A stretch of 64,000 nt of DNA, from NCBI GenBank assembly GCA_001600415.1, contig BCJX01000002.1, positions 2,825,553 through 2,889,552 of the forward strand. The letters run 5' to 3'. A model generated the notes under the pieces. It ran no database searches and was not told the origin of the DNA. It was given only the letters and a program-made list of their open reading frames with translations. Source of the stretch: Pascua guehoae (taxonomy: Eukaryota; Basidiomycota; Tremellomycetes; Trichosporonales; Trichosporonaceae). The position numbers were made by a program, and so were the translations under genes. Positions 1 to 11,724 of this stretch are shown piece after piece; the first letter of the stretch is position 1, and each line of letters starts with the position of its first letter.

Positions 1-1489
1 AACAACAACGCTGTCCATCGACTCTACTCTCCATGCGCTCTGTGGGTTGGAACTAAAGCCATTATATAAGCCCCTGCCAGCCCAACATCCTACAGTTTGG
101 ACCGCACTCCCAAACGCACAAGGGCTGGAAACAAAGAGGCGCACCCCTGTTCCAGCGCCACTGCCCACCACCCCACCCAAGTTGAACGGTCTTTGCGGAT
201 AACGAGCGCGGTTGGTTGCCAGTGAGGCTTAACAGCGGCAGAAGATATTGTAAAAGGAAGGGGGATAAGTGATGGTTGTTGAGGGATAATTAAAGGTAGA
301 GATTAGGCAATGTTGGCAGTCGGCAGGGTCTGCAGGACGGTAGAATGGAGCGTATGTACCCCAAAAGAGTGTGCAGCAGCATTCATCGCCTTCCATCCTT
401 TGTCTACACACTAGGGTTAACGCGCCAGAGGTGTGTCGTGTCAATAATGACCCTACAAGATGAAGGCGAGGAGCATGCCGTGAAGCGAACTGGTCGTTGC
501 GACGGAGCTCTACTGGGCTATATTGGATGCTGCCGCCTTCTCTCTCTGGATCCTTGATCTCTCGCTCAGCCCCTCGTCGACTGTCTGCTAACATCGTATA
601 TACGCGCTTCGTAAAAGGGTTTTGAGCGCGGGTGAGTAAACCAAGTCGAGTTTGGCATTGGAGTGCTCGCGCTTTGGGGAGGTTCATCCTGTTCCATGTT
701 TCGGAAAGTAGAATGTGGTCTGTGCTCGCACTCGTGCCCCTGCGCCACCAGCCACCATCAACCCATTCCATGGGGTCGAACAAAGAAAGAGACTCTTTGA
801 CCTGATCCTTCTCACCCTCGTATGTAGTCGAACCTCTGCTTTGTCATTTCCTTTATACCCATCGTCCCATATCACCCACACTCCATCCCACCTCTTCCCT
901 GTATTATTAAGGCCTTGGAAAGCATCTGGAACAGCATTGACACCGACAACGAGCGTGCGGTTCCCTAACCCCACCCCTTGTTCCAAGCCAACCCCCTCTG
1001 TCCCCCAGACCCCAACCCCCGCACTCTCCGCTATCGGGGCTACCCTGACACACCACGGCGACACTTGGCACGGTGTGCTGACTGTTGATTGTTGGCTGAC
1101 GTGCGCCTCGAGGTCGGTGCGTCCCGACGTGCTCCGGCGCTCCGGGCGGCATCACATGCAGTCTGCGCTCGGTCTTCTATTGTCCAGTCGTTGTATGTTG
1201 CACCCCAGACCAGCCTGGCCCTCTAGGTTCCGACACGAAGCCCGACGCGGCGCGATGGAGAACCCCTCTGTTCGATCTCCTTTTGATCTCTAGGCCACTG
1301 TCCCCTCGCGCTTTGCTTCACGCACAGGACGCAAACAGACGTAAGAAGCGCCAGGCAAGCACGCGCAAGAGGCGTCCCCTTCTCGCCCCCTCCCAGCTGT
1401 CGCACCTTCCACCACTCCCCCACCCCAATCCTCCCACGCACACCCTCTCTCCCCGCTTGCCACCTCTACCTCATCTACAAACTCTAACC
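1..1489. other. upstream region of the BTB gene, no gene seen
   Basis: No coding signal that I trust. Open frames exist on both strands, but they have no splice-consistent structure and read as mixed low-information peptide. The last 150 bases or so are strongly pyrimidine-rich on the + strand, which fits the promoter and 5' leader of the gene starting at 1490. Confidence 0.5.
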
Positions 1490-3569
1490 ATGCTGCACTC
1501 TGTCGTCTCTACAGCCCTCCGCTCCGCCTCAGAACTGCGTCGCACCGGTCCCTCGCAACCCGACTTGGACCACACCCACTTCCGCCATTTCCCCACTCAT
1601 CACCGTGACTTTGGCCGTGACCACCACGATCTGCGCGACTTGAGCCTCGGCCTCGACTTTGAACTGGAACCAGACGACTCTGTCTCGCGATCTGCCTCGC
1701 CCGCGCTTCCCCGGACCCCTCACTCGGCCGGCACCCATCCCCAGTCGGAGCATACTATTACCCTCACAAGCTCTCAACGTCGCCATCCACACCAGGCGAC
1801 CCAACTTCATCCGCAATCACACCAGTACCGTGACCCACCTGCATCCACCCCTACACTCTCGCAGTCGAGCTCGCAACGGACCCGCTCAAAGTCGTTTCTT
1901 TCTGCACTCGAGCCCGTAGCTGGTTCCACCAACACAAACCCTCGCCACCCACAACCAGTCGCGTCGGCTGCATCGCACTCCACTATTGCCCCATCCCCAC
2001 ACCCCCAACACCCGCGAGCGCGAGGACAAGGCTTTACACCAGACGCCTCTGCACACTCGGGCTCATCCTCCGTCGCATTCCCCGCCATCCCCGAGCACGA
2101 CCCGGAGACGATCAACCCGGCTTCACGCCCAATCACCAGGACCGACACCCCCACGCTCTCGCCCACCAACATGTCTTGGCGGGCCGACACACCGCGATCC
2201 GGCGAGTCGCACCCATCGCAGCGTCACCGCACAGCTTCTCAAACGCTGCCCGAATCATCGTACCGCCTCCGCACCCCGTCCCAAACGCATGCCGACTCGT
2301 CGCATCGCGTCCGTGCTGCTTCCCAAACATACGGCGACCCGACGCAGCGCCAGCGCACTGCGTCCCAATCACACCCAGACTCGTTAGCTCACTCAATCTC
2401 CCACTCGATTGCCAACTCGGCGTCGCGCATGTTCCGACGCAGGGGTACACATCCCCAGAGCATGCGCTCGAGCGAGACGGCGGCAAATGGCGACCTCGAG
2501 CCCACGGACGACAAGCTCTGGGTCGACGGCGACTTTGAGCTCGTGTCGTCAGATCTCGTCCGGTTCCGCGTACCGAGCTTCTACCTCTATGCTTCTAGGT
2601 AGGTCACGCGCGCTAATCAATGGGCCTTTGGAGGGGAGTTGGTGGCGCTTGCACGGAATGCGGCTGTGCGATTCGGAGAGCGAGGTTCGGGGGACAACGA
2701 TCGGGTCAATCTGGGACAATGGCCCGCTTCAAGCGTCACCATGCTGCGTGACATCACACTGACACCCAGTGCCGTGTTCCGGGAAGCACACACCTCGACG
2801 GCGGGGAGCATGGCAGCCGACTCGGACGACGATATGCACTCTGGGTCTGCTGCCGACGATGCGCGCTCGGTGACGTTTACCGACGCGTGCGAGAGCGCGG
2901 CCGTCTTGCGCCTCTTCCTCGACTTTGTAGTGTACGCCAAGCTCGACATTCCCGACGACGGCACGACACTCGACAGTCTACAGGTGGTCCGTGCGCTTGT
3001 CCAGTTCCTCCAAAAGTACGAATGCTCGGGAACGCTGCAGCTCATGCTCGTGTGTTTGCGCGAGCTGGTGCGGCAGCCGAGCAATGTGTCGCCACTCGCC
3101 GCATTCGTGGCGGGTGCCACGGCCAGCGACGCGTTTACTTGCTCGGTCGCGCTCGACATTACAGACTGGACTTGGCGCATGATGGACCGTCACGACCTCC
3201 CGGCCGCACCCGACGCAAACGTCTTTGACCCCCACCACATGCCCGTGGCTGTCTGGCAGCTCATTCCACCAATGTACACGTGGGCACTCACGACGGCGTG
3301 GACCGGAAGTGAAGAGCATCTGGTGTGTAGCAGCGAGAGTAGCCTTACCGCCACGGTCCATGCTCACACCACAGCACAGCCGCAGGCGACAGCGACACGA
3401 CGAGCGCGACGAACGCGACTCGATCAGCCGCGTCTCGATGCGCTACTCTGAGCGCGAGCGCAGTCACACCCACCGCGACCCCCGAGAGCGCGACAGAGAC
3501 AGGGACGACGCGAGCCGCTGCGACTCGCTGCTAAGCCGCCGAGTGCATGCCTGGCAGCAGTGGCTCTGA
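1490..3569 (+). CDS. BTB/POZ-domain protein
   Basis: Proposed exons 1490-2598, 2734-3322 and 3375-3569, about 630 residues. The first 350 residues are low-complexity Ser/Pro/His/Gln and include about four repeats of an RxRTxSQT unit near residues 245-299. A BTB/POZ domain starts near residue 345 with DKLWVDGDFELVSSD and continues across intron 1 through FYLYASSVTMLRDIT to LFLDFVVY and LIPPMYTWALT. BTB domains dimerise and often bring targets to Cullin-3 or to transcription complexes; the partner here is unknown. Intron 1 (135 nt) was chosen because it keeps the BTB strand continuous in phase 2. Intron 2 (52 nt) ends CTCACACCACAG. The C-terminus is Arg/Asp-rich. The 3' end is uncertain: another frame (3503-3715) also reads like protein. 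The start is the ATG after a pyrimidine-rich leader. Confidence 0.75.
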
Positions 3570-4143
3570 GTGAGGGCGTGGACATTGAGCTCGTACTCGA
3601 GTTTGACCCCGAGCTCGAGTTTGACGAGCTCGCTTTCCTCTACATCCCGCGCAGCAGCACCGCCTCCCCGACCCGACCGCGTCTCGACCCCGACTGCCGT
3701 TTCCTCTCTTGGTGAACTCTCTTGGTACCCTATGTGTCTGGGACATTGCCACCCGCAACACCCACGTAATGTCAACACCTGAACCCATTCCATCCATTCT
3801 CCACTGCGTGCCGCCTCCCCGCCTCCTTCTCCTCGACCCCCACACCCTGCTCTGCTCCTGTTGCCTAGGCCATGTAATGTAAATGTGAGACGCATGAGAT
3901 TGCCCCTGTGCCATGAATTCTGGAATCCTGCAAGTGTGAGGCAGTGTGAAGCATGCCAAAGTGAGACCCGGACACGGTCAGTGTCTCAGCACCACGACGC
4001 GCTGCTCACCTTTGCCAAATGCTGCAGCTCGCCAGCTCGCTTCCACCCGCCGTCCCCTACACATACGTACATGTGACATGCTGCCTCTGGCCGTTCACAT
4101 TCTATCCCCTACTGAACAAACGCGACCCACGAAAGTATCTACA
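3570..4143. other. convergent intergenic region with a possible extra BTB exon
   Basis: This lies between two converging genes. The first part, in the frame running to a TGA at 3713-3715, encodes an acidic protein-like stretch with LVLEFDPELEFDELAFLYIP in preferred codons. It could be the true C-terminus of the BTB protein if one more intron shifts frame between 3450 and 3560. The rest holds nothing recognisable. Confidence 0.4.
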
Positions 4144-5932
4144 TTACCGCGCCCCAATACCGGGCATGCCACCGCCACCGCCAAAGAGCGAGCCCATGAG
4201 GTTCTGCAACAGGTCGTTTCCGCCCGCGCTGCGCTGGGGGATGAGGAAGACGGCCGTCGAAATGTGGTCAATCGCCTAGACATGGTGTGAGTGAGTGGTC
4301 CAAGGGGGGTACACGAACCCAAACTCACCTCTACGACATCCTTGTCCGCGAGCACGCCGCTGCTGCCGGCAATGCGGCGATACCGCGCCACGAGCTGCTG
4401 CCACTCGCGCGCAATGCCGCCGTCCATGCCGCGCGCCTGGACCGCACTCGTGCCCGGGGCGGGTGCGCGCTCGACCGTGGCAATGGCGAGCTGGAGAAAG
4501 TTGAGCGTCGGCGACGTGGTCAGGAGCATTTGCTCGTCGGTGGGAGTTGGGCCGGGCGCCGAGCCAATGACGATTCCGCTCGAGGCCGAGCTGGGGCTCT
4601 GGAGGAGCGAGAGGAAGCGGGAGAGGAACGAGGTCGCGCACAGGAGGTTGGGGGGAGACTGGGCGAGGAAGCTGGGCGTTAGCCGCGTGTTTGTTAGACT
4701 TGTGATTGTGGGGACGGCTCTGGTGTGTGCTGCTTTCTAGACTGGTACGTACGGGAGGACGCCCTTGGCAGCATACGGTCCCGGGTCATGCCGTCCCTTG
4801 TCCGACCACTCGAACATGAGCTCGGCGAGCAGCGTCGCCGCATCGCGCTTGCCGGCCGCCAGGAGATGGATCTCGGCGGGGACAAACAGGTGGTCTAGGT
4901 CGTTAGCGCAACGTTCTCAATGCTACCACGCAGGTGAGGCTTGCTCCATCCGCCTTGTGTTCTGCTTCCTCGCCCAAACCGCTGCACTCGCAACATTGCT
5001 CACCCTTGTAATACAACTCGCCAATGTACTGCTGCAAAGCGGGGTCGCCGGTGGGGCACTCTGTCGCCGACCACTTGACGGCGGCGTCGGCGAGCTTCTT
5101 GCGCCACGGCCCCGAGGGTGGGGTCAGTGCCAGGAGCTGCGTGATGTGTGCTGTGGGTTAGCGGGAAGCTATGTGGAGAGTCGGCATCGAAGGTTCCTTT
5201 GGAGAGCGGGTGCGGGGAAACGACGTAAGACCAGGGCAGGACGAGCAGGATGAGAGGCGCGGAGAAGAGCGTTCTACTCTGCCATGCCCGGGGGAGACTG
5301 TCCCTCGTCCGAGGACCTCGCCGGTGTCACAAGTCCACACAGCCTCACAGCCTCACACAGCCTCACACAGCCTCGACATTGTCGTCGCCGCCGTCGCTGC
5401 CTTCTCTCGTCTCGTTCCCTTTCCCTGTAGGGGAGCTCCTCCTCCTCCTCCCCTCCTCCTCCCCTACTCCTCCCCTACTCCTCCTCCCAAACCCCCAGTC
5501 TCCCGTCTCTCCTTCTCCTCCGCCCTTTCTCCTCCGCCCCTTCCCCTCCACCCTCCGCCTTCCCCCCTCCCACCATCCCCCTTCCCACCCCCTCNNNNNN
5601 NNNNNNNNNNNNNNNNNNNGCCACCCCCAACCCCAACCCCCAAATAACTCACCCCTCGACGTCTCATCCACCCCCGCCCCAACCTCCCCCATGACCTCCA
5701 CCATGCGCACCCCCAGCTCGGCCCCGCTCCCCGCCTCGCCGAGCTTGAGCAGCTCGCGCGCCGTCGCAAACAAGAGCTCGACCGCGACCGCGCCGTTGCC
5801 GGAGCGCACGAGGCGCGCCGTCGTCGTCAGCGCCTTTTGGTGCGCGCTGTACGCGTTGGGCGGGGTCGAGTCGAGGAGCGCGAGGATGGGGCGCAGCTGG
5901 GATTCGAGTTTGGGGGCGGGTCGGGGCGGCAT
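4144..5932 (-). CDS. GET4: Get4-like tail-anchored protein targeting factor
   Basis: Exons on the minus strand, in order: 5932-5653, 5150-5004, 4894-4753, 4671-4329, 4275-4144; 347 residues, close to the usual Get4 length. All joins are in phase and use GTGAGT/GTACGT-type donors. The product matches the Get4 (DUF410) alpha-solenoid: an N-terminal helix pair with ELLFATARELLKLGEAGSG, then HITQLLALTPP, a WSATECPTGDPALQQYIGELYY block, LLAELMFEWSDKGRHDPGPY, and a long QMLLTTSPTLNFLQLAIATVER helix. The C-terminus is glycine-rich. Get4 works with Get5 and Get3 in the cytosol to pass tail-anchored proteins to the ER. Intron 1 is 502 nt, contains an assembly gap, and is far longer than the others (53-109 nt). 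Confidence 0.92.
5595..5619. other. assembly gap (25 N) in GET4 intron 1
   Basis: A run of 25 N lies in a C/T-rich tract on the + strand (G/A-rich on the transcribed strand). It falls entirely within intron 1, so the coding sequence is not affected. Confidence 0.95.
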
Positions 5933-6841
5933 TGTGGGCGGGGACGGGGGGGGGGGTAGAAGGGGAGATGGAAGATGGAGAGGTGTGGAGATGTGAGGTG
6001 GGAGATGGGGAGATGGTGTCGGTTTGTTGCGCGTGTCGGAAAGGATGGATCGTCGATGACACGCACCGCATACCCCGCGACATGGACCGACATGCCACAT
6101 GGCTCGGTCGCGTGGGTTGCACGTGGTACGCGATCAGAGTGGCGCTAGTCCCATATGTACACTGTGCCACTGGATATAATAGTGGCCATTCGTGCACCTA
6201 ACCCTTGCGCAAACACTCTCTCCAGGTGTATGTGTGACATGCATGGTCTTCTCCGCGTACCTGTACAAAATGCATGCTGTAGAGGGCACCTTTCTGGATG
6301 GAAGAGGCAGAAAAGAGATAACGCCTGGTCCGTGTACGGTAGTTTCGGGGCTCGCCCATGGATCCACTAGGCTTTTGGATCCAGATCCAAGGCATCCTCC
6401 ATCTTCTACCGGCCCTAACGGCGCCAAAACACGCCTTGGAGATGACAATTACACCCATCTCAGCAACCACCATTGTCAACGTTGTTGAGAACCATGCAGT
6501 CGTTCGAAGACGCGCCGTCAGGCCCGTCTTTGAACGTCTACTGTGTTGTTTCGAGACGCAGAAGTCGTCAATATCCACTGTACGCTGAGAGACTGCAGAC
6601 TCAACCCCACCTCAGGGGGCCTCACCACGCCAGCATCTCGCTTGGATCGTCATCTGCATTGAGCACCCATTCGTCTCCTACCGATAACACTGGTTGCCCG
6701 ACGAGGTATGCCGAAGGAAGCAAGTGGAAAGACCCCCTAATACTGTGCCATGATCCCAGTCGGTGCCTTCGAGTCCCGGATCTTCCTACTCAACACTACA
6801 CTGCACACCCGTATGCTTCTGTACTCCGACTCTACCAGGGT
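5933..6841. other. intergenic, no gene seen
   Basis: This is the GET4 upstream region and the downstream side of the IRC3-like gene. The first 100 bases carry a poly-G tract (5947-5956) and GATGG/GAGATGG repeats, consistent with a GET4 leader. I see no ORF with coding character. Confidence 0.5.
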
Positions 6842-9678
6842 CTAGTCTAACGCTTCTCGCCTCACTCTCACTTTCACTTTCCCGGCAATGCCAGATTCCT
6901 TGCCGCTGCCGCCGCCTCCTTCTCTGCCTTTGCGCGCTCCTTCTTCAGAGCGCTCGCTGCGCGGCGGTCCACCTTGGAACGTAGCGTCTACTGTCAGCAT
7001 TTGCCTTTCGCCTTTTGGGTTCGGGGAGAACAGCTGGCGCAGGCTGGGCTCGATGGGCTCGACCAGCCAGAGAGGGGCATGGTGAAGTGTGTTTTCCAAC
7101 GTGGGTAGGTCCGATAGTCCTTGGGTAGCCATTTCGGGCAGGCTCGTATCACTCACCATCGCACCATGCTGTACCGCACACCTGATGTCAGCGGCCCATC
7201 GTCCAAAAATCATTGCTTACAGATATGCAGCGACCTGAAACGATCCATCAGTACCGTGTTCCGTCTTACACACCGTGTCCAGGTCTGTGTCTCACCTGCC
7301 CCGCTTTCAGTTTCGCCAGCGGTACCTGCTTTCCGAGGACAGATACGGTGGTGTCGCCCTCCGCGCCATCGACGCCCTTCATCTTGAGGAACAGCTGGAG
7401 CTGCTTGGGAGACGGAGGTCGTGACCGCCAGGGCGCATACCGCGACAGCCTTGGAGGTTGTCAGCAGCATTCGTCATCTTGTCATGTTGACGTACTGCTT
7501 GTGAAGAGTACCGGCACGGCGCTCGGCGTACTTGTCCGCCGTGCTGAGGGCGCGGTCGAGCGCGTCGGCACCCGCGATCATTTGGCGGCGGCTGTAGGGC
7601 GAGCGCGTCACAAGTTCCCGGGGAAGCTTGGGCGTGAAGGTGATTGACCATGGTGGGCCGTCGCTCGGTTCTACTGTGACGAACCCGAGACCTGGGGTTA
7701 GGACTGAAGAGGGGTCGACTAACCCATGAGTTCCAGGACGTAGCGGTCACCACCGCATGCGACCTGGAGTCAGCGCAACCAGGGGCCAGTCTTACCCATG
7801 CGTTGGCAGACAGTTTGGCTATTGGCTGAGATCCTCTTGATCTGAGCTGGAAGGGATCATCCGAATCGACAAGAGTCACAGAGGAAGGGCTGGATATCGG
7901 CCGTTGATCGTGGTGGTGACTACGCTCGGTTTCCTCATCCTCATCTCTTGCCACTCTTTCAGCAATCTCCCGCGCTTCCTGAGCTCCGTCTTCGTAGCTC
8001 AGTCCAAACAGTGTCGGTGCAATCGTCATCCCACTCGCACGCGAAATATTGTCCGCAATATCAATCAGGTAGCAGTCCGTCTTGCCACTCTCAGGAGAAA
8101 GACGCAGTCCACGACCGACCTGTGTGTCAGCTGGGTCCGGAGGAGGGTCACCTTACCATCTGAGCCAAGAGATTTTTGCTTCGCGTTGGACGCGCCAGGA
8201 TGATGCAGTCAATCAAATCGGTTAGCAGAGCCCACCCTTTACATGGAAACGCACCTCGCGAATATCCGTGCCCTCTGTCAACACCTCGCAATTGACGAGC
8301 ACAGGAAACCGTCCTGCGCCAAAGTCGGCAATGGTCTCTTTCCGCTTCTGCGGCAGCGAGTGTGAGGACACGGAGCGCGCATCGATTCCTGCAGAGCGGA
8401 ACGCATGAACGAGGTCTGCGACGTGCTTGAGGTTGACGGCAAACACAAGTGTCGAGCGGCGAGACTCTGGGCAGGTGTGAGCAAAGGCAGGGGCGAAGCA
8501 CCTACGTGCTCGGTGCAGGTACGTCTTGACGATGAGGCTGTTCGTTTCTGGTGTGTTGACATGTGCCGCCAACGACGCCGCTCTGTAGTCGCCTGCCTTG
8601 GTGCGCGCCACGTCGTCAAGACCAAGATCAGCGTATACAGCGGTCGACTTGACTGGCGCGAGCCTGTTGTCAGGTTTCAGCTTGGGCTGTTGAGTCTCAC
8701 CAGCCCTCCTCCAGCATGTGTCCGACGTCACGATGAAAGACAATCTCTTCAAACGCGGCCGACAGAGCAAGCTGGTCGTGCCTGCTGAACGTGGCGCTGA
8801 ACCCGATGATAGGCACCTTGTTGCCATGGTCAAACCTATTGTCAATACGAGACAGTCCGCTAGGGCTCACGAGGTGAAAGGACCTGTCGATTCGGGGAGA
8901 GTGACGTCGTCGTTAAAGTAGTGCAGGAGACGGAGGTACGAGAGCGCAGCGGCATGGTGGGCCTCGTCGACAATGATGAGCTTGAACTGCGCAGGATCAA
9001 ACTTGGTTAACCGCGCAGGGTTGTTGAGGGTCTGATATGTCGCAATCGTGCTGCTGTCAGACCTACTTCCACCAAGTCGGCCGTTCTTGTTGTTGCAACT
9101 CACACATCGGCCCGCCCGCTGGCCACTCTCCGCGACTGCTCGACCTCAACGCTCCACCCCTCGCCCAGGATCCGCTTGGCGGCCGCCTCTGCCTGCAGGG
9201 CGAGTTCGACACTGCCCACAAGGACAAGTGTCTGGTGTCGTTCGGTACTCGCAGGGATTTGTGGAATGAGGTGCATGAACATTGTCGTCTTGCCACTTCC
9301 AGTGGGCGAGGACACGCCAATGCGGCGCTTGCCATGGGCCAGAGCGTCGAGACACGCGGTGATGGCTTCTTGCTGGTATGGCCGAAGTGCTACAGCCTGG
9401 GTTTGCCCGGCTGGTGATGCCTCGTCTATGAGAGGACTCTCGGTGTCGTCTTCAGAAGAACGTCTGGCCTGGAGCCTGGAAGTTGTGTTCTGTGCGCTGC
9501 TGGCAGTTGACGCCCATCTGGCCAGAGCCGGAGGTGACAATTTACGATCCGCATATGGTATTGGCGGTATTGGGCGGTGCCGCTGGATGGCAACTCGTGG
9601 GCCATGATGACAAGCTGTCGGTACCAGCCGTCTCAGTAGAGGCAGTCTTCGCGCCCTCCCGACCGCGCTGAGAACCAT
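6842..9678 (-). CDS. IRC3: IRC3-like mitochondrial DEAD/DEAH-type helicase
   Basis: Exons: 9678-9104, 9053-8871, 8835-8701, 8663-8506, 8466-8255, 8213-8157, 8119-7796, 7763-7724, 7691-7496, 7449-7296, 7234-7221 and 7181 to about 6842; roughly 795 residues. An Arg-rich N-terminus (MVLSAVGRARRLPLLRR) looks like a mitochondrial presequence. Superfamily 2 motifs are in order: SSPTGSGKTT (Walker A), LIIVDEAHH, IIGFSATF, NCEVLTEGTDI, and QMVGRGLRLS. LKAGQVAAYLCAVQHGAM near the C-terminus resembles the Irc3 tail. Irc3 proteins unwind branched DNA to maintain mitochondrial DNA. Oddities: introns of 32-41 nt, a 14-nt exon, and one intron (8254-8214) that seems to end TG. The 3' end is ambiguous: after residue HGAM, other frames stop at 6994-6996 or 6874-6876. 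An upstream ATG at 9744 is possible. Confidence 0.88.
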
Positions 9679-9876
9679 GAGCAACAGAGTGTGAGTAAAG
9701 TAGTAGGACGCAGTTGCAACAGAGGATTCCAACCTCAACAACATGGACGCGGGGACCCCGCAGATGAAAAAGCTCCCGCCGGATCAGTGACCGTGGGAAA
9801 CCCGAAATTTCCGTGGGTGCAACAACCTAGAATGAAGATGAAATCACTTGCATTCAACTCAACAACAAACACTACA
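9679..9876. promoter_or_regulatory. divergent promoter of IRC3-like and BUD22 genes
   Basis: 198 bp separate the two start codons, so both promoters and leaders must share this space. No clear TATA box is visible. The BUD22 side is A/C-rich with CAACAACAAACACTACA just before its ATG, as in many yeast leaders. Confidence 0.6.
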
Positions 9877-11724
9877 ATGGCAGAGATCCAGCCCGAGACC
9901 AAGAAGCGGAAGCGCACCGGCAAGCAGAGGGAGGAGGCGAAGCGTGCTGCGATTGCGGTGAGTCCGGAGTGTGCGTTGTCCAAGCTGACATCCAGGCAAA
10001 GCTTGAAGCCGAGGCTGCTGCCAAGGAGGAGGCTGCTGTGCCTGCGGTCACGGAGGACGATGCTGCCGAGGAGGTGCAGCCCGACGTGACTGCGGAGAGC
10101 AGCAAGCCAGATGAAGCTCCTGCGGCTGCTTCAGAGAACGCCGTCGACTGTGACAAGATTGCAAAGCGTATTGTGAGTCATCCTGGTGCTCTGGCGAGAT
10201 CGCCGATTGACGTCCTTTTCGGTAGACTGACACTGCAGCCCATGGCGCTCAAGAAGCTGCACCCGGTATTCAAGCAGGCCAAGAAGAGCGAGACGATGCG
10301 TTTGATCAAGAAGATGCGCTTCCTCAAGTGAGTGTCACCTTGTGTGCATACTGCTGGCAGTTCTGATACGCAGGACCAAGCCGGATAAGGCGTCCGAGGT
10401 GGCCGATCTCGAGGCACAGCTCAAGCTCCTCTCTGTGAGTGGACACGAGCGTATCGAATGCTGACTCTACTAGGTTGTCCAGCTGCACACCCTCTCGGCG
10501 ACACACCTCCACCAAAAGCTGAAAAAGCACCATTTGTTGAAACACCGCACTCTGCCAGAATCCATCACGTCGCTGGTGCCTAGCATGCCCTCTGTCCCCG
10601 CGTCGTCGTCGTCGTCGTCGGCCACGCCCGCCGTGATTGCCAAGGTCGAGAACCGGCTGTGCAGCGCCAAGTTTGTGGCGGACGCAATCAAGCCGGCGAT
10701 GGCGTGGGTGCTGTCAGAGCCCGGTGCGACGCTGGTTGTCTCACGCAAGGAGGCGGCCAAGCCCAAGGCCAAGCGGGGACGGCGGGGCGGTGCCGACAGC
10801 GACGATGACGGGAGCATGGCGGACGAGAGCGGCGGCGAGGACGAGGGACCGGTGCTGGCTCTGGACAGCGACGACGAGGCGGTCATCGAGGACAAGGCGG
10901 CGGATGCTGCGGGGTGGGAGTCGGGTTCTGTCGGCGGCGATGGCGACGGTGACGACGGAGACGATGACGGATGGGAGTCGGGCTCGGTCGACGGGGGAGG
11001 GTACAACATTGCCCCGCCGAGCTCTGGACCCGAGTCGGACGGAGAAGCAAAGGGCGACTCGGACTCGAGCGCATCGTCGGCCCCCGCACCACCCGCCAAG
11101 CGCGCAAAGGCCGCCCCGCCATCCCCACCCCCGGCAAAGCCCAAGAAGGGCCAGGGCACGTCGTCGTCCATGTTCCTCCCCTCGTTGGCCGCGGGCTTTG
11201 CTGCCGGCTCCGACTCGGACCCCGACAACGACTATGACCCCGACGGAATCATTGGGTCCAAAAAGGGCGAGCGCAAGAACCGCCGTGGCCAGCGCGCACG
11301 TCAAGCGTGAGTTTCCTCTTGCTAGAACTGGCTCTATCGGACAAATAAACCTGACAGCGACAACTAACACTGCAGCATCTGGGAGAAAAAGTACGGCAAG
11401 GGCGCCAAACACGTCATCAAGGCGCGCGAAGAGGCCGTCCGCGGTCCCCAGGGACAAAAGCGCGACAGCGGATGGGGCGCGCGCGGTGGTGCTGCCGGCA
11501 CAGCAGGCGCAGCAGGCGCTACGGGTGCCCCTGCCCCCGCCAGTGCTGGCCGTCCTGCGGGCCGGCCTCGGGACGCGCCCGCACCAGGTGCTGCGCCCCA
11601 GGGCAACAAGGAGGCTAGCAAGGCGCTGCATCCGTCCTGGGAGGCGGCTCGTCTGCGTCGCCAGAAGGAGATGGGCGGGGCACCCAAGGACGCGCCCAAG
11701 GCCACCAAGATTGTGTTTGATTAG
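9877..11724 (+). CDS. BUD22: BUD22-family ribosome biogenesis protein
   Basis: Exons 9877-9957, 9996-10172, 10239-10327, 10374-10434, 10474-11306, 11376-11724; 529 residues, like yeast Bud22 (about 520). The N-terminus is basic (KKRKRTGKQREEAKR). The BUD22 core begins with MALKKLHPVFKQAKKSETMR, then LHTLSATHLHQKLKKHHLLK. A long acidic Asp/Gly/Ser-rich centre includes two WESGSV copies. The signature end is present: KKGERKNRRGQRARQAIWEK and LHPSWEAARLRRQKE. The family is known for nucleolar 18S rRNA processing and small-subunit assembly. Intron 2 (66 nt) is a multiple of three with no stop, so the gene also reads through unspliced; its GTGAGT donor and CTGACACTGCAG end favour splicing. Confidence 0.92.

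Noticed and set aside
229..783. 184-codon minus-strand ORF
   Set aside because: No recognisable domain, irregular codon choice and no start or splice context.
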